From: Veillonella dispar
Lineage (GTDB): Bacteria; Bacillota; Negativicutes; Veillonellales; Veillonellaceae
DNA: 64,000 nucleotides
NCBI RefSeq assembly: GCF_900637515.1
Contig: NZ_LR134375.1
Coordinates: 1,803,001-1,867,000 of the forward strand
Reading direction: 5' to 3'
Shown: in pieces, positions 8,704 through 17,089 of the stretch
Layout of the letters: each line of letters begins with the position of its first letter
Numbering within the stretch: the stretch's first letter is position 1
The notes under the pieces: generated by a model
Databases searched by the model: none
Seen by the model: the letters and a program-made list of their open reading frames with translations, nothing else
What the model was told of the DNA's origin: nothing
Translations under genes and position numbers: made by a program

Positions 8704-9546
8704 TTAGATAATATAAGCATTACCTTTATTCTTAGGTTCTTCTCCCATAGTTTCTAGTAACGCTAACCCCACATCACGTGCTACTTTTACAGCTTGTTTA
8801 ACAGCGCCAGAGTCACCACTAATTTGTAAAATAACTTCATTACTCATAGCGGAACTTGATGGAGAGCGGTAACCTACCACATCTACATTAGCTGATTTAA
8901 CTGCTATATCTGCCATAACTACACCTATTGCTGCTGGGGCCCCAACGATTAACCCAAAGGCTTTACCTTCTGGTGTCCCAAAGGCAGTCACCAATGCTTC
9001 TCCAGCACGAGCTGTATATTGAACCTCCACATGGCCTGCGTCATTCATATATACTTCGCCGAAGGTTCGTTCTAATTCACGCAATGCTACCTCTACAGAA
9101 CGTCTTACATCAGATACGTCATCGCCACCAAATATGATAAGGGAACCAGCACCGGCGCCACCTTTCATATCACGGGCAAGTTCAATGCTAACAATCTCAG
9201 TATTCGTTGCTTTTACAGCTTCATCAGCGGCCATGATTTGCGGCCCTGCACCTGTACGTGAGCCTAAGATACCGATAGATCGATATGACTTAGTGAGCTT
9301 CATAGCTTCCAATACTTGACTGTCTACATTGGCAATTACAAGGCCAATTGTATCGCCTGTTGTAGTACTGCCTACATGTTCAGTAATCATTGAAGTTTGT
9401 AGTTGATTTGTAGTAGGTGAACTTACAGGTGACGAAGCACATGATGCATTACCTGTTGCGCCTGTAATTTTGCTTAAATCAGCACCATCGATACGCATCA
9501 ATACACGCTTTAAAATCTCATCTACCATACTTTTAGTATCGGCCAT
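8704..9546 (-). CDS. pduB: Trimeric shell protein PduB, long form
   Basis: Tandem BMC-domain (BMC-T) shell protein of 280 residues. Residues 1-18 (DTKSMVDEILKRVLMRIDG) form an amphipathic helix, residues 20-55 are a Ser/Thr/Ala-rich linker, and the rest is the double BMC core (GDTIGLVIANVDSQVL to the C-terminus). In enteric bacteria long PduB, whose N-terminal extension links shell to enzyme core, and short PduB' come from one gene through two start codons. Here a separate gene at 18773-19474 encodes the short form, and this one has the extension. Confidence 0.9.
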   Translation of the reverse strand: MADTKSMVDEILKRVLMRIDGADLSKITGATGNASCASSPVSSPTTNQLQTSMITEHVGSTTTGDTIGLVIANVDSQVLEAMKLTKSYRSIGILGSRTGAGPQIMAADEAVKATNTEIVSIELARDMKGGAGAGSLIIFGGDDVSDVRRSVEVALRELERTFGEVYMNDAGHVEVQYTARAGEALVTAFGTPEGKAFGLIVGAPAAIGVVMADIAVKSANVDVVGYRSPSSSAMSNEVILQISGDSGAVKQAVKVARDVGLALLETMGEEPKNKGNAYII

Positions 9547-9548
9547 AA

Positions 9549-9830
9549 TTATTCACCCTTTGTTGGTAAAATACCTTCTACATCTTTATGTGGTCTTGGA
9601 ATTACATGAGTAGAGATAACAATGCCTACGCGTTCTGCAGCGGCTGCACCTGCGTCTACAGCAGCTTTTACAGCACCTACATCACCGCGAACCATAACAG
9701 TAACGAGACCAGAGCCAATTTTTTCATTCCCTACGAGTTCTACATTAGCTGCTTTAAGCATTGCATCTGCTGCTTCAATAGCGCCTACTAGGCCCTTAGT
9801 TTCCACCATACCTAATGCTTCTTGTGTCAT
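9549..9830 (-). CDS. pduA: Hexameric shell protein PduA/PduJ type
   Basis: Single BMC-domain shell protein of 93 residues, the second major-facet protein of the locus. It differs from the paralogue at 7542-7817 mainly at the N-terminal four residues and near the C-terminus ([27 protein letters not shown]). Pore-loop residues KIGSG are the same. It starts two bases before the preceding reading frame in the operon ends, and the long pduB follows after 2 bp. The pduA symbol is chosen by elimination. Confidence 0.9.
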   Translation of the reverse strand: MTQEALGMVETKGLVGAIEAADAMLKAANVELVGNEKIGSGLVTVMVRGDVGAVKAAVDAGAAAAERVGIVISTHVIPRPHKDVEGILPTKGE

Positions 9831-9874
9831 CTGTTTTCTCTCCTTTTACAAAACATAGAGCAAAGATTACAAAT

Positions 9875-10882
9875 TTATTTTTCTAATAGTTCCACCATAG
9901 TGCCTATATTCATAAAGGCAAAGTGTGCTGTTTTAAGTAGTTGTACCATTAATACTGCACCAGTTCCTTCACCTAATGCCATTTGCCCATGGATTGGAAC
10001 TTCATCAAGACGAATATTTGCATAAGCCAATGCTGCGGCCATCCCTACCTCACGAGAATAATGAGATGGAATACCGTATAATGGAGCATCTCCATTCATT
10101 TGCGTAGCACAAGCCATGGCAACAGCTGTAATATATCCATCGATAACAAATGGAATATGTAAGTCCGTACAAGCAACCATAGCACCGGTAATAGCGGCTA
10201 TATCAAAGCCACCTACACGGCTGATTACCTCTTTTGGACTATTTAAGTGCCCCTTATGATGAGATAGTGCAGTACGTACAAATTCTCGTTTTTGATTCAT
10301 GTACGCCTCTTCATCAGGACCAGATCCAGGACCTACGGTTATCCGTGGGTCTAGTTTTGTAAGACCACTCAAGACAGCTGCTGAAGTTGTGGTATTACCA
10401 ACACCCATTTCACCAAAGGAAAATAAATTGATACCCGATTCTGCGTAGTAGACAACGCGGTTATATCCCGCTTGGTACGCTAGGTCAAATTCTTCAGCGC
10501 TCATAGCAGCACCGTCTAATATATTCTTTGTGCCTTGAGCAACCTTTCGATTCACCCCAATACCTTGTGGACAAGCAATGCCTACATCTACCACTTCGTA
10601 AGGGATATGGTTAAAGATACAGTAATTAGCAACTGCACTTTTACCATCAATCATATTTTGAGACTGTTTACGAGTAATCTCATAGTTATAACCAATTAGA
10701 CCATCTACGGAGATACCATTATCTGCAGAAAAGATAATATGCTGAGCATGAATCTCAGGTGCCATATCCTGCCAAGCAAGACACATTTTTTTGAAATATC
10801 GTTCCCATAGACCCAAGCTTTTTGGAATGATCGCCTTATTTAAAATAAATTGATTAAGTTGTTCTTCAAAAACTTTGTCCAT
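9875..10882 (-). CDS. cobT: CobT-family nucleotide:lower-ligand phosphoribosyltransferase
   Basis: CobT/ArsAB-family enzyme (335 residues) that moves phosphoribose from nicotinate mononucleotide to the lower-ligand base during cobamide assembly. Family motifs: HIIFSADNGIS, FSFGEMGVGNTTTSAA, VGGFDIAAITGAM and, at the C-terminus, the catalytic glutamate in MALGEGTGAVLMVQ. Start chosen at the ATG behind GAAGG, not the upstream TTG. It lies inside the pdu operon, so lower-ligand activation would be made together with the cobamide-dependent dehydratase. A close paralogue is at 23548-24585. Substrate (benzimidazole or phenolic base) cannot be read from the sequence; Sporomusa-type relatives act as heterodimers on phenolics. 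Confidence 0.85.
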   Translation of the reverse strand: MDKVFEEQLNQFILNKAIIPKSLGLWERYFKKMCLAWQDMAPEIHAQHIIFSADNGISVDGLIGYNYEITRKQSQNMIDGKSAVANYCIFNHIPYEVVDVGIACPQGIGVNRKVAQGTKNILDGAAMSAEEFDLAYQAGYNRVVYYAESGINLFSFGEMGVGNTTTSAAVLSGLTKLDPRITVGPGSGPDEEAYMNQKREFVRTALSHHKGHLNSPKEVISRVGGFDIAAITGAMVACTDLHIPFVIDGYITAVAMACATQMNGDAPLYGIPSHYSREVGMAAALAYANIRLDEVPIHGQMALGEGTGAVLMVQLLKTAHFAFMNIGTMVELLEK

Positions 10883-10900
10883 GGAAAAACCTTCTTTCAA

Positions 10901-11341
10901 CTAACTATATATGTAGTTACATAATTGTTTTAACGACTCTTCGTCGTGAACTGATATTTCAAAAATCTTAGTGGCTCCCGCTAGTTTGAGATTGCGCCTA
11001 GGTGCCTCAACATCTTTGCCCGTATCTACCTTTGACACAACGCCTATAACTTCGCGATTGAGGGAGTTCCCAAAGCTTGGTGGAAATATGGTTGTTTCAT
11101 CACCTGCAGGAATCATAAAAATCACTAAGTCCGCATCATAGGCGTGCAAGATAATGCCTCGATAGTAATTAGGATTTTCCATATATTCCCCAGGGGTATC
11201 GATGAAGTTTCCCACCCGCGTTATGGCTTGTGTCTTATGATACGTAGCCGAGCCATGAGTAATCGTATCTGCTAATGTAGTTTTACCACAACCGCTACGA
11301 CCTACTAGAAGGATGCGTTTTTCTTTCTTTTCGGTGCTCAT
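10901..11341 (-). CDS. pduV: EutP/PduV-family small GTPase
   Basis: 146-residue Ras-like GTPase. The P-loop is GRSGCGKTTL near residue 14, and the switch/Walker B region is FIDTPGEYMENP; the G4 motif reads VSKVDTG, a variant of NKxD. In enteric pdu loci PduV follows PduU, as here, and has been linked to microcompartment positioning. The start ATG is 13 bases after the pduU stop. Confidence 0.88.
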   Translation of the reverse strand: MSTEKKEKRILLVGRSGCGKTTLADTITHGSATYHKTQAITRVGNFIDTPGEYMENPNYYRGIILHAYDADLVIFMIPAGDETTIFPPSFGNSLNREVIGVVSKVDTGKDVEAPRRNLKLAGATKIFEISVHDEESLKQLCNYIYS

Positions 11342-11354
11342 AATTGCCCTTTCA

Positions 11355-11717
11355 TTAGGATCTTGTTAAATCCGTTGGGAAGAATCCTAATATGCGTTGC
11401 AGTCCTTCAATTACGCTACGCAAAGCAGATTCAACAGCAGATACATCACCAGTTATGAGAAGTGCCCCCGAAAATCTATCGATGAAACCGATTTCGATAT
11501 CACCAGATTTACTTGCAATATCGGCTGCAATAATGGTCCCTTCGCCAGGTGTTATGGTAAGAATCCCAATGGCATTTCTACCTTTTTCCTCGAGCCCCAT
11601 TTTTCTAAATAGGTCTGGTTTAGGATTGGCAATAACATGGGCTATCGTAACCTGCTTTCCGGGTACAAATTCTTGTATGATGCGCTGTTTTGCATCAATT
11701 ACCTCTTGAAAGGCCAT
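11355..11717 (-). CDS. pduU: Shell protein PduU (circularly permuted BMC)
   Basis: 120-residue EutS/PduU-type hexameric shell protein with a permuted BMC fold and an N-terminal beta-barrel segment. Characteristic stretches are [35 protein letters not shown] and [20 protein letters not shown]. The ATG with AGGAGG seven bases upstream was chosen; an upstream in-frame start lacks one. Next to pduV, as in enteric operons. Confidence 0.92.
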   Translation of the reverse strand: MAFQEVIDAKQRIIQEFVPGKQVTIAHVIANPKPDLFRKMGLEEKGRNAIGILTITPGEGTIIAADIASKSGDIEIGFIDRFSGALLITGDVSAVESALRSVIEGLQRILGFFPTDLTRS

Positions 11718-11801
11718 ATAATCTCCTCCTAATTCAAAATAAATTCTTTGAACCATCCTGATAAACTATAATTTGTTTTGTCTTATATACTCTAGCTAGA
11801 G

Positions 11802-12524
11802 TTAAGGTGCCACTAATTGGAAGAATAATACGGCCAAGCCCGCCCCAATCAACGGACCAATAAATGGTACCCATGCATATTGCCAGTTTGCAGTTCCCTT
11901 ATTAGGAATCGGTAGTAAGAAATACGCTAACCGTGGACCAAAGTCACGGGCTGGATTTAACGCATATCCAGTAGTTGCACCAAAGGACATACCAATAGAT
12001 GCAACCAAAATACCGATGACCATAGGTGCTAAACCATCAGCCATTTTACCTAAGCAGAGAATAGCTAGCATAAACATAAACGTAGCTATAATTTCGGACA
12101 TCAAATTGAACGGTTTATTATCGATTGCTGGACCTGTTGCAAAAATCCCTACGCAGTTCCCTTCGTCAGGACCTGTTACTTTAAAGTGTGGATAATAGAA
12201 CAGTGCAGCAATGGCAGCGCCTGTAAAACCACCTGCAATTTGCGCTATAGACATTGGAATGACTTGATCCCAAGGGAATATACCTGCCACGGCAAGGGCA
12301 AAAGTAACGGCTGGATTCAAATGACCCGGGCCACCAAGTGTAATCCCTACATATACACCAAAGGCTACGGCAAATGCCCATCCGAAGATAATGTGTAGCC
12401 AGTTAGTACCAAAAATACTAACAATGGTTTTCTTTAACAAGATAGATGCATTGGTAGTATTACCAAATGCAATTAAAACGGCAGTACCAACAAACTCACT
12501 AATATACATTTGCGTTACGTCCAT
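11802..12524 (-). CDS. pduF: Propanediol diffusion facilitator PduF
   Basis: MIP/aquaglyceroporin-family channel in the inner membrane, about 240 residues with six membrane helices and two NPA half-helices (GHLNPAVTFA and ALNPARDFGPR). The Asp after the second NPAR is the glycerol-facilitator signature, so it should pass small polyols such as 1,2-propanediol and glycerol. The ATG at 12524 has a GAGGTG site; a GTG start at 12533 is an alternative. Lies between pduO and pduU, within the operon rather than ahead of it as in Salmonella. Confidence 0.92.
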   Translation of the reverse strand: MDVTQMYISEFVGTAVLIAFGNTTNASILLKKTIVSIFGTNWLHIIFGWAFAVAFGVYVGITLGGPGHLNPAVTFALAVAGIFPWDQVIPMSIAQIAGGFTGAAIAALFYYPHFKVTGPDEGNCVGIFATGPAIDNKPFNLMSEIIATFMFMLAILCLGKMADGLAPMVIGILVASIGMSFGATTGYALNPARDFGPRLAYFLLPIPNKGTANWQYAWVPFIGPLIGAGLAVLFFQLVAP

Positions 12525-12534
12525 TGTTTTCACC

Positions 12535-13590
12535 TCATTGAGTTAACAGAGATTGTAATGCATGAGATGCAATGTCCATATCCTGTGCCACGGTACCACC
12601 GCTAATGCCGAGTCCACCAATTATCTTTCCATTCATGATGATTGGATAGCCTCCACCAAAGGTGCAAATTTTACGGTTTACCATGGATTCTATGTTGAAT
12701 AGATCGCCATCAGGCTGTGCGTTTAAATGTATTTCATGAGTTGCTGATTTAAGCGCCACTGCGGTGTACGCCTTTGCCTGTGCGATGTCGTTACTGATGA
12801 GCAATGCATCTGACATACGTTGGAAATACATTAATACACCGTTTGCATCTACTATAGATACAACGATAGGTACGCCTATGGACTGAGCGTAGTCCATTGC
12901 CGCTTGTGAAAGCTTCGTCATAATATGCTCTAACTCTGATCCAGTTGTCATATCATTAACTCCATTTTCAGCAGTCTGCTCTATATTACCTACGCATTGA
13001 TTGCTTCCTGTTAGTATTTCCTCACGACTAGTTGTTACACGTTCTGAAACGCGTTCTACAATTGTTTCCACAAATTGTACATAGTCTTCCATGCGAGCCA
13101 TGATATATAGAGCATCAGATAGTCGATTAATAAATTTACGAACCTCATCGCGAATAGGTTCTACAGAACCTAAGCTTATAAGCAATCGTTCACCGCGACG
13201 ACAAATGGTGCGCGCCACGTGTAGCTCTGCAGCAGATAGATAATTTCCGCTTAATATAAAGCTATGTTGCTGTGGCAATCGCTTTGTATAGTCATCAATC
13301 ATGTGTTCCAATTCGCTTATATCTTGTTGTGAAATTAGATTACTACTTTCACTAAGATTTTCCACATGAGGCGTTGCTACCTCCGCACATAAGCGGAATA
13401 GCTGATGTTGTAATGTGTGAAGCACATGTTTATTGTCTGGTGAGACGACTAATTTCTCACATACACTAACCTGTGCATTTAATTCATCAAAGGTTCCATA
13501 TGTGTCCACACGAAGTGAATTTTTTGGTACTCTAGTGCCATCAAAGAGGGCTGTTGTACCTGTATCACCGGTTTTCGTATAAATAGCCAT
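12535..13590 (-). CDS. pduO: PduO: cob(I)alamin adenosyltransferase fused to GlcG/HbpS-type domain
   Basis: About 351 residues, two domains. Residues 1-185 are a PduO-type ATP:cob(I)alamin adenosyltransferase (MAIYTKTGDTGTTALFDG at the N-terminus, ARTICRRGERLLISL in the core). Residues 215-351 are a GlcG/HbpS-like domain (AMDYAQSIGVPIVVSIVD, GLGISGGTVAQDMDIA). It makes the adenosylcobamide cofactor for PduCDE. The C-terminal domain is common in PduO and may bind heme or cobalamin. Start at the ATG behind GAGGTGG. No pduS cobalamin reductase is seen in the window. Confidence 0.92.
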   Translation of the reverse strand: MAIYTKTGDTGTTALFDGTRVPKNSLRVDTYGTFDELNAQVSVCEKLVVSPDNKHVLHTLQHQLFRLCAEVATPHVENLSESSNLISQQDISELEHMIDDYTKRLPQQHSFILSGNYLSAAELHVARTICRRGERLLISLGSVEPIRDEVRKFINRLSDALYIMARMEDYVQFVETIVERVSERVTTSREEILTGSNQCVGNIEQTAENGVNDMTTGSELEHIMTKLSQAAMDYAQSIGVPIVVSIVDANGVLMYFQRMSDALLISNDIAQAKAYTAVALKSATHEIHLNAQPDGDLFNIESMVNRKICTFGGGYPIIMNGKIIGGLGISGGTVAQDMDIASHALQSLLTQ

Positions 13591-13617
13591 ATGCACCACC
13601 TCTAAAGTTAGTTAGAT

Positions 13618-13989
13618 TTAAAAAGCTACTTCCAATCGTTCATCAGAAACGAAAGGATTACCTTTTACAAGGCGGGCTGCATTGACACCTAAGGTGCGTA
13701 AGCTATCTGGATATTGAGCATAGCCCGTAAGTCGATAAATAAATTGATGAGCCGGTATATTTTTATAGGTTAACACAATCGTCTCATCATCAACGCCTAT
13801 CCCAACAGATAAAGCCGAATTACGAGATGCTAGGTCAGCCAATGTCGTATGCGTACCACTATGGAACTCAATGACAACAGGTAGACCTTCCTCTTCAATG
13901 CCATATAGAACGGGTTTTAGTATATCCGCACTGATATGCTGTGTGGCATAGAGCAATATGGTTGGCTTACTGACGATACTTTGATCCAT
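13618..13989 (-). CDS. pduH: Diol dehydratase reactivase small subunit PduH
   Basis: About 123 residues, DdrB/PduH family. With PduG it forms the ATP-dependent factor that releases damaged cobamide from diol dehydratase. Two adjacent ATGs (13992, 13989) overlap the pduG stop codon; the second has better spacing from GGGAGG. Motif region: LLYATQHISADILKPVLYGIEEEGLPV. Confidence 0.9.
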   Translation of the reverse strand: MDQSIVSKPTILLYATQHISADILKPVLYGIEEEGLPVVIEFHSGTHTTLADLASRNSALSVGIGVDDETIVLTYKNIPAHQFIYRLTGYAQYPDSLRTLGVNAARLVKGNPFVSDERLEVAF

Positions 13990-15815
13990 CATAGGCCTCC
14001 CTTCTGTGCATAAGATAATACCAATCCTGTTGCTACCGCATTTCGTGCCCCTTCAACGCCTCGAATATTGCCTCGCCCTGCTACTAATGCATATTGTGAA
14101 AGTGCATCGGTTACGAGTTGAGGAATTTCAAAGTCTAATGCAGAACCACCTACGATAACTACAAATGGTATATCTCGCACATTATGAGTAGGACTCACAG
14201 ATGCCAAAGCGCGGAGTGAATTTGTAACAAATACCCGTTTCTTGGCGGTTTGACGGACACGCTTAATCGTTTCTAGAGGGATATCTCGCTCTACAGGAAC
14301 GAGCCCATCCGGAGTAATGATAACAACGCGGCCAAACAATGCTGCAGGAAGCGGTTCATTAAAGAACTGCACCGTTCCATCTTCGTGACGAATGTGATAT
14401 ACGCTGAGTACTTGAGCTAATGGATCTCGTTTGATGGCTTCTGCAATATGCATATCCTCTAAACCAAGTTCAGAATTGATGAGCATAGTTACCATATTTC
14501 CTGCCCCAGCAAGATGAATGGCCTTAATTTTTCCTTCTTGGTTAATGATGGATGCATCAGTTGAACCAGCCCCTAGATCGAGTATAGCCATTGGTTTTGC
14601 TGTCCCCGGCGTTGTCAATGCGCCTAAGATAGCTGATTCAGCCTCTTCACCACCGATTTCAACTGGTACGCCTAGCTCTTTTTCAACCTGCTTTGCAATG
14701 ATTTCCATTTGTAAATGATCTGACTTAACCATGGAGGCAATGCCTACAGCTTGTTCCATAGAGAACTCACCTGCAAGGCCGCCCTTTACATTGATAGGAA
14801 CAGATACATCTACGGCTAGCAAGTCTTGGATGAATACATCTTGAGGTGATTTATTCGTCAATTGAGCCATTGTAAGGCGAACCTTTTCAAGCATGCCACC
14901 TACGTTCGTACCTGCTTCACCACTAATATCATCGATAGGATGAACAGATTCGAGAGTTTCCATAATCCGCTCTGCCCCAGCAGATACATCAACGGATACA
15001 GTTCGGTCATTCCCCATAACAATGATGGAGCCTGCCGGTATTACCCGCTCCTTAACGTCCCCTGCCGGTGTTTTGATGACTACAGCTGAGCGATTTCCGA
15101 TAAGAGCTCTAGCGATAGGCACAATATTCTTTGTTTCCTCTGGTGAAAGCTCAAATACAGTGGCAATCCCATAAGGATTTGATAATTGTGATACCACTTG
15201 CCCCGGTTCTACAACCTCTACAGCAGAAAGCATACCCATTGGAATTTTATCGATATACGCAACCTCATCTACGATAGGAATTTTATGATCCAATCGGTTG
15301 TTGACGAGCACGCCGTCATCGGCTTGAAGAATAGCAGCTCGAATATCATAACCTCGTTTACAGTACGCATTAATAAGCTGTGCTACCAATTCAAAATCGA
15401 TAATCTTTGGAGCTACTACAATGTATGACTGACCTTGTGGCTTATCAATCAGTTCCTCAATGGGAACCGTATAGCCTACGCCAAGACCTAATCCACCGGG
15501 TGTTTTAGGATTATGACCGATCATGGTGGATTCTGTAATTATGGTTTCTGTAATCGTTTCCATAGCCACATCACCGATAACTGGTGTAGCCTCATTAATG
15601 CGAACTAAGTCAATGTCCCGTAGTGTAAGATTAGCAGATCTAATTAGCGACTTGAGGGAATCCATGAGACCTACGATATTTTCGCGTGTTCCTTTAATAC
15701 CTGTAGTACTAGCAATGGCAGAAGATAAGAACTTTACCTCTCCATTGCTATGAATTTCGGCCAAGGCCGCTTCTGTTGTAGAGTTTCCAATATCGATGCC
15801 AACAATTCGTTTCAT
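13989..15815 (-). CDS. pduG: Diol dehydratase reactivase large subunit PduG
   Basis: 608 residues, the normal length for DdrA/PduG, with an actin/Hsp70-like ATPase fold. Motifs: MKRIVGIDIGNSTTEAAL at the N-terminus, ILDLGAGSTDASII and VVIVGGSALDFEIP near the C-terminus. It exchanges inactive cobamide bound to PduCDE for fresh adenosylcobamide. It overlaps the start of pduH, as expected for coupled subunits. Confidence 0.95.
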   Translation of the reverse strand: MKRIVGIDIGNSTTEAALAEIHSNGEVKFLSSAIASTTGIKGTRENIVGLMDSLKSLIRSANLTLRDIDLVRINEATPVIGDVAMETITETIITESTMIGHNPKTPGGLGLGVGYTVPIEELIDKPQGQSYIVVAPKIIDFELVAQLINAYCKRGYDIRAAILQADDGVLVNNRLDHKIPIVDEVAYIDKIPMGMLSAVEVVEPGQVVSQLSNPYGIATVFELSPEETKNIVPIARALIGNRSAVVIKTPAGDVKERVIPAGSIIVMGNDRTVSVDVSAGAERIMETLESVHPIDDISGEAGTNVGGMLEKVRLTMAQLTNKSPQDVFIQDLLAVDVSVPINVKGGLAGEFSMEQAVGIASMVKSDHLQMEIIAKQVEKELGVPVEIGGEEAESAILGALTTPGTAKPMAILDLGAGSTDASIINQEGKIKAIHLAGAGNMVTMLINSELGLEDMHIAEAIKRDPLAQVLSVYHIRHEDGTVQFFNEPLPAALFGRVVIITPDGLVPVERDIPLETIKRVRQTAKKRVFVTNSLRALASVSPTHNVRDIPFVVIVGGSALDFEIPQLVTDALSQYALVAGRGNIRGVEGARNAVATGLVLSYAQKGGL

Positions 15816-15833
15816 AATGACATCTCCTATAGG

Positions 15834-16370
15834 TTAATTATCACCTTTGAGTTTTTTACGACGTTCGTAGTTTTCTGCAGCTTCTCGTACAAAGTTTGCA
15901 CAAATCGGAGCCCCTAAACCATCAAGTTCGCTAGCAATATCTAATAATTCTTGTTTGGAAGAACGATATGGACGAAGTGCGTTGTACATTTCAAGTAAGC
16001 GTTTATCACTTACCTTTGTCATTTCTGCAGCACGAGAGAAGTTGAGTTCAATTTGATCTCGGCCCCCAGCCTTAGCAATTTGACCTTGAGCTTTCAAAAT
16101 GGATGGAGAAATTTTTAAATCGTCCATTGTGATATGACCGGCCATTACGTTATCCATCGTAATGTGGCTCAAGTCTCGACCTTGACCAAGATTAATCCAT
16201 TCTGGGTGTTTTTTAGAAATTGGATAATCTTCGATGGTAACCACTCTATCTACAACTGCTGTATTAGGTGTAGATGATGTATGAGGCGCAGAGTATTGTG
16301 TAGTATTTCCCTTTGCCCCATCTATTTCAGATACGATCTGCCGAATTAAGGCTTCTAATTCGTTAGCCAT
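15834..16370 (-). CDS. pduE: Propanediol dehydratase small subunit PduE
   Basis: 178-residue gamma subunit of adenosylcobamide-dependent diol dehydratase. N-terminal helix NELEALIRQIVSEIDG resembles an encapsulation peptide and is followed by a Thr/Ser/Pro linker before the conserved core (ISKKHPEWINLGQGRDLSHIT, RAAEMTKVSDKRLLEMYNALRP). Good ribosome site (GGAGG). Follows pduD with an 11-bp gap. Confidence 0.94.
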   Translation of the reverse strand: MANELEALIRQIVSEIDGAKGNTTQYSAPHTSSTPNTAVVDRVVTIEDYPISKKHPEWINLGQGRDLSHITMDNVMAGHITMDDLKISPSILKAQGQIAKAGGRDQIELNFSRAAEMTKVSDKRLLEMYNALRPYRSSKQELLDIASELDGLGAPICANFVREAAENYERRKKLKGDN

Positions 16371-16381
16371 AGTAAACCTCC

Positions 16382-17077
16382 TTATACAGTGACACGAACT
16401 TCATCAGCTGGCTTACCTTTTACTACATGCTTAGTTTCCTTGATATGAAGCAATGCAGATAGTGCTTGGTATTTTGGACGAGCCATTTGATCGTTCAATG
16501 TTGGTACTGGTGTTGGGGATTCGCCCTTAGCGTATTTAGCAGCATTTTTACCGATAGCACGGTATGTTTCAGCTGTTAATAGCGGTGCTTGAGGGAATAA
16601 TTCCAAATTTGAAAGTGGTTGTAAATCGCGTTGGTGAATCAAAGTAGTACCTTTAGATTGAATACCGATACATACACCAGATCCAGAAATAGAATCGCCT
16701 TCAACAGCTACGGCCGCTACGTCAGAGGAACGATATACGCGAATCACACGAGCTTTTAAACCTTCTTCTTCGATACCAGCTACTAATTGGCGAATCACTT
16801 CTTGATGCGGTACACCAACGATAGTTTGTCGTTGACTACGACCAAAGGCAGGGCCAACAGCAATAACTACTTCATCTGCGCTTGTACCAGGTTGTGCAGG
16901 ACCCCCAGTTTGGAGCCAGCTATCGTCACCAGTTGGATCTTCATGTCTAGGAGCCGCACTTGATGTTGTGCTTTCACCAACACTAGCCTTGAATTGTGGT
17001 GCCTCATGAACACCACCCATTTCTTGTAAAACGTCTAGGATAATAGAACGTAATACATCTCTGTTAATTTCAGCCAT
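16382..17077 (-). CDS. pduD: Propanediol dehydratase medium subunit PduD
   Basis: About 231 residues; beta subunit of diol dehydratase, binding the cobamide at the interface with PduC. N-terminal [18 protein letters not shown] is the targeting helix described in enteric PduD. The core includes [25 protein letters not shown]. Of two adjacent ATGs, the second is better spaced from AGGAGG. The length and helix favour microcompartment diol dehydratase over soluble glycerol dehydratase. Confidence 0.94.
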   Translation of the reverse strand: MAEINRDVLRSIILDVLQEMGGVHEAPQFKASVGESTTSSAAPRHEDPTGDDSWLQTGGPAQPGTSADEVVIAVGPAFGRSQRQTIVGVPHQEVIRQLVAGIEEEGLKARVIRVYRSSDVAAVAVEGDSISGSGVCIGIQSKGTTLIHQRDLQPLSNLELFPQAPLLTAETYRAIGKNAAKYAKGESPTPVPTLNDQMARPKYQALSALLHIKETKHVVKGKPADEVRVTV

Positions 17078-17089
17078 CATGACACCTCC

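Noticed and set aside
9588-9858. Overlapping plus-strand frames across shell-protein genes
   Set aside because: They are antisense shadows of the BMC genes without ribosome sites.
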